From Acidipropionibacterium sp. (GTDB lineage Bacteria > Actinomycetota > Actinomycetes > Propionibacteriales > Propionibacteriaceae): DNA of 64,000 nucleotides. Below the pieces are notes generated by a model. It was not told the DNA's origin. It saw nothing but the letters and a program-made list of their open reading frames with translations, and made no database searches. Each line of letters begins with the position of its first letter. Position 1 is the stretch's first letter. The stretch is taken from positions 1-64,000 of the forward strand of contig JALCLH010000005.1 of NCBI GenBank assembly GCA_022647765.1, in the 5' to 3' direction. A program made the position numbers and the translations under genes. Shown here in pieces: positions 56,704 through 64,000 of this stretch.

Positions 56704-57366
56704 GTGAGTGGCGTACAGGGGAAACGAATCAGCAAGCCGTCGAGTGATCGTCGCGGGGTTCTCGCGATGTTGATCGTCTGCACGGTGGTCGCCGTGGCCT
56801 GCGCCGTGGTGCCCAACGTCTGGATCGTGCGCGCCGGCGTCATGGTCGCCCTGGTGATGGCATGGGTGTCCGTGCTGATGTCGTGGCGCGAGGTCGAGAA
56901 TCTTCGCACCGCTCAGTTCGCCGAGCTCAAGGCGATGCGGCAGGCCTCGGTGAAGGAGGAGCAGCGTCATCACAAGGAGTCGATGGAGATGATCGACACC
57001 TTCGCCAATCGCGTCGGCATCCTGTCGAAGTCGCTGGCCGACAGCCGCGGAAAGCTGGATCGCGCCGAGAATGAGCTGGCCACCCTGCGCGGCGACAAGG
57101 CCGCACTGCAGTACAAGGTCGCGGCCGGCAATAAGAAGGTCAATGCCCTGGAGTCGCGGGTCGCGGAGCTGGAGACCGAGCTCGCCGGTGTGCTGGCCGA
57201 TGCCGAGGCGGGCCGCCTGGCGGATCTGCCGGGTCGCACGGTCGCCGATGTCGGCGTGCCGAGTGCCGAGGAGATCTGGGACGCCGGAAATGTGCCGACC
57301 ATCGTCGATCTGTCCCGGGTGAGCTTCCCCGAGGATGATGTGCTGGACGAGCGAAAGCACGCCTGA
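56704..57366 (+). CDS. membrane protein with a coiled-coil domain
   Basis: 220 residues from GTG 56704. Two adjacent N-terminal helices (LAMLIVCTVVAVACAVV and RAGVMVALVMAWVSVLM) are followed by a coiled coil of about 110 residues with heptads (SKSLADSRGKLDRAENELATL, NALESRVAELETELA). No family name is known to me. Layout resembles small actinobacterial envelope or division-associated proteins. A strong terminator follows. Confidence 0.7.
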   Translation: MSGVQGKRISKPSSDRRGVLAMLIVCTVVAVACAVVPNVWIVRAGVMVALVMAWVSVLMSWREVENLRTAQFAELKAMRQASVKEEQRHHKESMEMIDTFANRVGILSKSLADSRGKLDRAENELATLRGDKAALQYKVAAGNKKVNALESRVAELETELAGVLADAEAGRLADLPGRTVADVGVPSAEEIWDAGNVPTIVDLSRVSFPEDDVLDERKHA

Positions 57367-57383
57367 ATCTCACAGCTGGTTTT

Positions 57384-57425
57384 CGCAGGGACTCCCCGGT
57401 TGATTCCGGGGAGTCCCTGCGTTTT
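57384..57425 (+). terminator. intrinsic terminator
   Basis: Perfect 16-bp stem CGCAGGGACTCCCCGG / CCGGGGAGTCCCTGCG with loop TTGATT and TTTT tail. Confidence 0.92.
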
Positions 57426-57714
57426 CGTGGCGTGCGGCGTCGCGGGCGGGATCTGGGGGCGGGTGGATCGAAGATCGTGTTGCGTGGTAACGGCTGCACC
57501 GAATTGTGAACCGACCCGGTCGGGTGAGATGATCCCCGTCGGGATTCGGGGCCGGATTCCATCCTGCCGGGAGTAGACGATCCGGCGGATGGGATCGAAG
57601 TTCCGATCTCGTGCAAGAGGATCAGAGATGATACAGACCCGAGCTTCGCGCTTATGTGTGGAGTGTTCAGGTCGGCACGGCGAACAGAAAAAGTGAGTAG
57701 ATCTCGATTCTGAC

Positions 57715-57743
57715 TGGAAAACAGTCGGGATCATCCCTAAGAT
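57715..57743 (+). promoter_or_regulatory. probable lsr2 promoter
   Basis: -35 TGGAAA (57715-57720), 17-bp spacer, -10 TAAGAT (57738-57743). Two small inverted repeats overlap it (GACTG-GAAAA-CAGTC and GGGAT-C-ATCCC), candidates for autoregulation. The wider 57426-57809 stretch is AT-rich and holds no gene, as expected for a site Lsr2 itself binds. Confidence 0.5.
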
Positions 57744-57809
57744 GGAGAGAGATCGGTTGAGTATGTGAACTTCACTTGGCCGTGGTCATCTAAACTTGAA
57801 AGGAACATC

Positions 57810-58130
57810 ATGGCACAGCGGGTTCGTGTTGATCTTGTCGACGATGTGGACGGCACTCCGGCAGACGAATCAGTGGCGTTCGCCATTGACGGCGTCAACT
57901 ACGCCATAGATCTTTCGGCTGAGAACGCGCAGAAGCTGCGTGACAGCCTGGCAGTCTGGACCGGTGCGGCTCGCCGTACCGGTGGCCGCCGCAGCCGGGG
58001 TCACCGCCCCGCCGGCGGCCCGACCGCCAATGAGATCCGGCAGTGGGCGCAGGAGGAGGGCCTGGAGGTCTCGGCCCGTGGCCGCGTCTCCAACGAGGTG
58101 CGCTCCGCATACGAGAAGGCTCACCTCTGA
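57810..58130 (+). CDS. lsr2: Lsr2 nucleoid-associated protein
   Basis: 106 residues from the ATG after AAAGGAA. The N-terminal dimerisation part (QRVRVDLVDDVDGTPADESV) and the C-terminal DNA-binding domain with the AT-hook-like SARGRVSNEVRSAYEKAH are complete. Lsr2 silences AT-rich, often horizontally gained DNA in actinobacteria. Confidence 0.96.
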   Translation: MAQRVRVDLVDDVDGTPADESVAFAIDGVNYAIDLSAENAQKLRDSLAVWTGAARRTGGRRSRGHRPAGGPTANEIRQWAQEEGLEVSARGRVSNEVRSAYEKAHL

Positions 58131-58212
58131 GCCGACGGCGGCTGATCGGCGGCGAGTAGCCGGCGTCGAGCATCGACGGCTACTGGGCGACGACAATCAC
58201 ACACACGTCAGT

Positions 58213-58246
58213 CCGAGCGCCGGCACCCATGGGTGCCGGCGCTCGG
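58213..58246. terminator. perfect palindrome after lsr2
   Basis: 17-bp arms CCGAGCGCCGGCACCCA / TGGGTGCCGGCGCTCGG without a loop, 82 bp past the stop. No T-run. Confidence 0.75.
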
Positions 58247-58315
58247 CGGCGTCTCCGGCGCCCCGTTGCGCGAGCGGCGAAAGGTGGGCGCTTCGGCCCG
58301 GTCGTCCGGCGTTAC

Positions 58316-58321
58316 TAGACT
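58316..58321 (+). promoter_or_regulatory. -10 box of clpC
   Basis: TAGACT in GTTACTAGACTGTCC; no good -35 is seen. It is 57 bp before the ATG; AAGGAG is at 58367. Confidence 0.4.
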
Positions 58322-58378
58322 GTCCAAGACAGCGGGTGTTCCTTCGGGGACATCCGGGTCCCATCACAAGGAGACTTC

Positions 58379-60919
<2,541 letters not shown>

Positions 60920-60962
60920 GAACTGGTTCCTCCCGAGCCGGTTGAACAACTGAACACATTCG

Positions 60963-60994
60963 CCGTGGCCCCCACCTCCGGGTGGGGGCCACGG
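60963..60994 (+). terminator. terminator after clpC
   Basis: CCGTGGCCCCCACC-(TCC)-GGGTGGGGGCCACGG, 44 bp past the stop. Confidence 0.85.
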
Positions 60995-61052
60995 TCGTGT
61001 TCAGGCCGGGTGGTCCTGCGCGAGGATCTTCCCCCGGCCTCCCCGGCCTCAG

Positions 61053-61133
61053 ATGGTCCCGATCACTCCCAACAGGCCATGTTCCGGCACCGCGAGTGCA
61101 GATTCACGGCGTGTCGGGAGTGATCGGGACCAT
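61053..61133. repeat. palindromic element A2 (TCACTC family)
   Basis: Perfect 18-bp arms ATGGTCCCGATCACTCCC / GGGAGTGATCGGGACCAT. The interior, read on the minus strand, matches A1 (CGCCGTGAATCTGC..CTC..CG..TGC..AACA.GGCCT), so A1 and A2 are inverted copies of one element. It comes after the clpC terminator, so termination is already provided. Confidence 0.85.
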
Positions 61134-61228
61134 GGACCGGGGCCGCCCCACCGCCTGACTCACCGCCGACTCACCGGATCGCCGGATCTGCTTCGGACTT
61201 GTCGGTGCGGGGCGGTAGGTTGGAAACC

Positions 61229-61306
61229 ATGAGTCCTGCGCCCGTGATGAGCTGTTCCGGCGAGATCCGTCACGATGTCCGCGACCGCGGAAGGGTGGCC
61301 CGATGA
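61229..61306 (+). other. possible short upstream reading frame
   Basis: 25 codons from the ATG at 61229, ending at TGA 61304-61306 and overlapping the ATG of the next gene (ATGA). GC-rich and without family. It could be a leader peptide that couples translation, or chance. Confidence 0.25.
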
Positions 61307-63144
61307 TCCGGCTCGACTGGGTGGCCAAGCCCTTCGGCGCCGGCGACATCGCCGGTGACGGCACCAAGAAGCTGCTCGGGACCAGCGTCGCCACCCCCAG
61401 CCTGTTGCTGCGCGAGACCGCGCAGAACAGCTGGGACGCCCGCACCGACGGCGTCGTCCCCGAGTACCAGATGCGCTTCCGCACGCTGTCCGAGCAGACC
61501 GTCGAGGTGCTGCGCGAGCGGGTCTTCACCGCCGCGAATCCCGCCTCCGGGCTGACGGCCGCGCTCGAGGGGGAGTCCGTGGAGGGCATCGAGATCCACG
61601 ACCGCGGCACCTCGGGTCTGGGCGGGCCCACCAACAACGACGCCCACGTAGGCGATGATGCCTCCACGAATTATCGCGACTTCGTGCTCACCGTCGGCGC
61701 CCCGCGCGGGCGCTCGCTGGGCGGCGGCACCTACGGGTTCGGCAAGTCCGCGGCCTTCCGCGCCTCCAGCTGCGGGACGCTGGTGATCTGGACGCGGGTC
61801 CAGACCGCTCCCGGGCAGTACGAGGAGCGATTCATCGTCCGCCGCGGTCACCCCCAGCTTCCAGATGGACGAGAAGCGCTACACCGGCCAGCAGTGGTGG
61901 GGCCTGCGCCCCGACGGAGACGCCGTCGGCCGATCGGCCGAGGTGCAGCCGGTCCTCGACGAGGACGCCCGCGCCCTGGGCGAGGCGGTCTTCGAGCGCG
62001 GCTTCGGTCCCGAGGAGACCGGCACCTCGCTGCTGCTCCTGGCCCCGATCTTCGACGACGGGCGCGAGGCCTTCATCACCGACGCCTGCAACGCCGTCCC
62101 GGTCAACCTGTGGGCCAAGCGGCTGGCCGAGCAGGCCGACCGCCGCCGGATGCTCATCAGTGTCGTGGTCGACGGCGAGCAGGTGCACATTCCCCGACGC
62201 CGCCGACTCCCGGGTGCTGGCCGCCAAGGAGGCCTGCCTGGAGGCGGTCCGCGCCGCCCAGGCCGACCCGGAGAACCCCGAGCCGGCCGCGTCCCAGGCC
62301 GCCGGGACTGGTCACCGTCGAGGAGATCTGGTGCCGCAACCCGAAGAAGCTGGTCGGGCACCTCGGCCTGACGCCGTGCGCGGCGCCCCCCGGCGACCCC
62401 TTCAAGAACGCCGAGAACCGCGTCACCCTGATGCGCAATGCGGCCGAGCTGACCGTCACCGACCGCGAGTACCCGAACTACCGCAACATGATCGGGGAGT
62501 GGGTCGGCGTCTTCAAGCCCGTCCCGGAGATGGACGCCGACTTCTCGGCCGCCGAGCCGCCCACCCACGACTCGTGGAATCCGAGCGCCCTGGAACCGGC
62601 CCAGAAGCGGCTGGTCAACACCGGGCTGCGCCGGATCGGCGAGGAGGTGCGCACATTCCTGGCGCCGGCCGAGTCCGTCGACGCCGAGCCCCCCGAGGGG
62701 GCCGCCAGCAAGCTGGCCTCGGTGCTGGGGGTGCTCGCCGCACCGGCGTCGGCGTCCCGAAAGTCCAAGAAGAACCGCAGCGCGAAGAAGGGCAGGAGCG
62801 CCGAGGATGTGCGCGCCCGGACCTCCAAGGTGGAGCTGCTCGGATACCAGCTGGTGCCGCCGTCGGCCCACGGCGACCCGAGCACCGCGGTCACCCGGTT
62901 CACCCTGCGCGCCCGCTCCGACGGGGAGTACGTGCAGGTCACCCCCAAGCTCGACATCGGGATCGACGGGCGCACCTCGCTGGGCGACTCCGACGAGATC
63001 TACATCTCGGCCTGGCAGACTGCCGAGGGCACCCGCTACGACTATGACGGCATCCGGGTGCGCTCCGGAGAGACCTTCACCGCCGACGTCTCCTATCCCG
63101 ACGGCGTCGCCATCGACTGCAGTTTCCTGGGAGAAGATGCCTGA
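61303..63144 (+). CDS. GHKL-type ATPase, unknown system, three frameshifts
   Basis: About 612 residues after removing three extra bases. GHKL ATP-binding boxes: N-box RETAQNSWDAR near residue 40, G1 IHDRGTSGLGG near 105 and a glycine-rich lid GGGTYGFGKSAAF near 147. The rest has no family I know (EEIWCRNPKKLVGH; a Lys-rich linker near 490; a C-terminal beta domain). Frames shift near 61850 (extra G), 62195 (extra C) and 62308 (extra G); because they sum to three, the outer frame stays open. The next gene overlaps it (TGATG). Confidence 0.8.
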   Translation: MIRLDWVAKPFGAGDIAGDGTKKLLGTSVATPSLLLRETAQNSWDARTDGVVPEYQMRFRTLSEQTVEVLRERVFTAANPASGLTAALEGESVEGIEIHDRGTSGLGGPTNNDAHVGDDASTNYRDFVLTVGAPRGRSLGGGTYGFGKSAAFRASSCGTLVIWTRVQTAPGQYEERFIVRRGHPQLPDGREALHRPAVVGPAPRRRRRRPIGRGAAGPRRGRPRPGRGGLRARLRSRGDRHLAAAPGPDLRRRARGLHHRRLQRRPGQPVGQAAGRAGRPPPDAHQCRGRRRAGAHSPTPPTPGCWPPRRPAWRRSAPPRPTRRTPSRPRPRPPGLVTVEEIWCRNPKKLVGHLGLTPCAAPPGDPFKNAENRVTLMRNAAELTVTDREYPNYRNMIGEWVGVFKPVPEMDADFSAAEPPTHDSWNPSALEPAQKRLVNTGLRRIGEEVRTFLAPAESVDAEPPEGAASKLASVLGVLAAPASASRKSKKNRSAKKGRSAEDVRARTSKVELLGYQLVPPSAHGDPSTAVTRFTLRARSDGEYVQVTPKLDIGIDGRTSLGDSDEIYISAWQTAEGTRYDYDGIRVRSGETFTADVSYPDGVAIDCSFLGEDA

Positions 63145-64000
63145 TGAGAGTCCAGCCATTCCATGTGGTGACGCCGTCGGCGCTGAGCTGCCAGGTTCCC
63201 TCCCTGCTGCTCGACGGCCGCCGGACCGGCCCCGATGAGCGCCCGACCGACTGGACCTACATCTCCGATTTCGCCATCAAGGGCGCGCTGTCCATCGACG
63301 CGGCGAAGGTCGCCGAGGAGTCCGGTCTGAGCGCCGAGGACGGCATGAGGCGCCTGCTCGCCGTGCTGCGGGTCGACTGCCCCTCCACCGGACGCCGATT
63401 CCTGTGGGCCGAGCCGGTCAGCGCCGAGAAGCCCACCGTCGAGATCACCGTCCAGGTGCCGGGCGGCCTGGCCGCCCAGGACCTCGAGGTGCGCTACGAA
63501 CTGGTCCTCGACGGGCCCGACGGCCCCGCCCTCGACAACCGCGCCGCCTACCTCAAGGGCAGCCGGTTGTTCGTCGGCGAGGAGCCCTATCGCTTCACCC
63601 TGGAGGGGAAGGAACGCCGTATTCCCGGTCGAGGCCGTCCGGTTCCGCGGCGGCGAGTTCCCCCGGGACGCCGCCTGGATGGTCAAGTTCAGCGCCGACG
63701 ACCTCAACGCCCCCTTCCTGGGCTCGGTGAGGCTGTTCATCAACAAGGACCACCCGGCCGCCGAGTCGCTGCTCGGGGCCGAGAGCGGCATCGCCCAGCC
63801 GATTATCGTCCGCGACATTCTCGCCCAGATCCTCATCTCGGTGGCCCTGACGTCCGGCGGCGAGGCCCTGGACGAGTTCGACGAGGGCAGCACCGGCGCC
63901 ACCTTGGAAGAGCTGTGCGCGACCTACCTCGACTCCACCCTGCGCGGCGCGGTCGACATGATGAGCTCAGATCCCGGACGCGTCCTGGCGCTGCTGCAGG
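63144..64000 (+). CDS. unknown partner of the GHKL ATPase (partial)
   Basis: Starts with the ATG overlapping the previous stop and runs off the window. N-terminal RVQPFHVVTPSALSCQVPSLLLDGRR, then a beta-rich stretch (VEITVQVPGGL, EVRYELVLDGPDG) and helical ILAQILISVALTSGG. There is one frameshift near 63612 (to VFPVEAVRFRGGEFPRD). No family recognised. Tight coupling says it works with the ATPase. Confidence 0.7.
   Translation, partial: MRVQPFHVVTPSALSCQVPSLLLDGRRTGPDERPTDWTYISDFAIKGALSIDAAKVAEESGLSAEDGMRRLLAVLRVDCPSTGRRFLWAEPVSAEKPTVEITVQVPGGLAAQDLEVRYELVLDGPDGPALDNRAAYLKGSRLFVGEEPYRFTLEGKERRIPGRGRPVPRRRVPPGRRLDGQVQRRRPQRPLPGLGEAVHQQGPPGRRVAARGRERHRPADYRPRHSRPDPHLGGPDVRRRGPGRVRRGQHRRHLGRAVRDLPRLHPARRGRHDELRSRTRPGAAA

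Noticed and set aside
61303..63144. Accepting the uninterrupted 613-codon frame of the GHKL gene as the real protein
   Set aside because: Its middle part is Arg/Pro-rich frame noise, while sensible protein (QMDEKRYTGQQWWG) runs in another frame. Three +1 indels add up to keep the outer frame open.

Overview
The window is high-GC actinobacterial chromosome. It fits Propionibacteriaceae, and an Acidipropionibacterium-like organism is the best guess. The grounds are Lsr2, a Lys-rich TopA tail, the Actinobacteria-typical run tilS-hpt-ftsH-folE-folP-folB-folK-DUF3180, a Dcu C4-dicarboxylate carrier and GlnR-like boxes. The genus is inferred from gene content only; no marker gene was compared.

Layout. 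1-0.9 kb: end of an unknown gene, then a small toxin-like/antitoxin-like pair. 1-5 kb: SMC-type ATPase, MrfA-type helicase, DUF2249 protein. 5.3-13.6 kb: topA, CHAD/CYTH-like protein, tmk, holB, DoxX protein and a RicT-like PSP1 protein. 13.6-18 kb: secreted hydrolase, DUF885 peptidase and tRNA-Thr(CGT). 18-20.1 kb: two divergent toxin-antitoxin loci, one of which has lost its toxin. 20-24 kb: acetyltransferase, alcohol dehydrogenase, flavin amine oxidase. 24.2-39.2 kb: two divergent operons that together look like a peptide-scavenging or murein-peptide locus (Dpp-type importer, LD-carboxypeptidase, dipeptidase, class IV aminotransferase, class I amidotransferase, three serine-hydrolase/beta-lactamase-fold proteins, a C45 hydrolase and an Lrp/AsnC regulator). 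39.3-41.2 kb: amtB-glnK under two GlnR-like boxes. 41.4-46.2 kb: mixed genes, including a HigBA remnant and ppa. 46.2-61 kb: housekeeping run from dacB through tilS, hpt, ftsH, the folate genes and lsr2 to clpC, interrupted by a Dcu carrier. 61.3-64 kb: the start of an unrecognised GHKL-ATPase operon cut by the window edge.

Two themes run through the window. First, at least 15 single-base frameshifts interrupt otherwise well-conserved genes, including topA, ftsH, tilS and folE. Most can be repaired by adding or removing one G or C in a short run, so they are probably sequence errors and those genes are annotated across the break. Second, long intergenic palindromes with TCACTC/GAGTGA arms recur at four or more sites in unrelated contexts. 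They look like a dispersed small-repeat family rather than ordinary terminators.

The best candidates for something undescribed are the GHKL ATPase operon at the right edge, the dispersed palindromes (one related repeat appears to lie inside topA), the divergent peptide/beta-lactamase-fold locus, and two toxin-antitoxin loci whose toxins were deleted while the antitoxins stayed intact.
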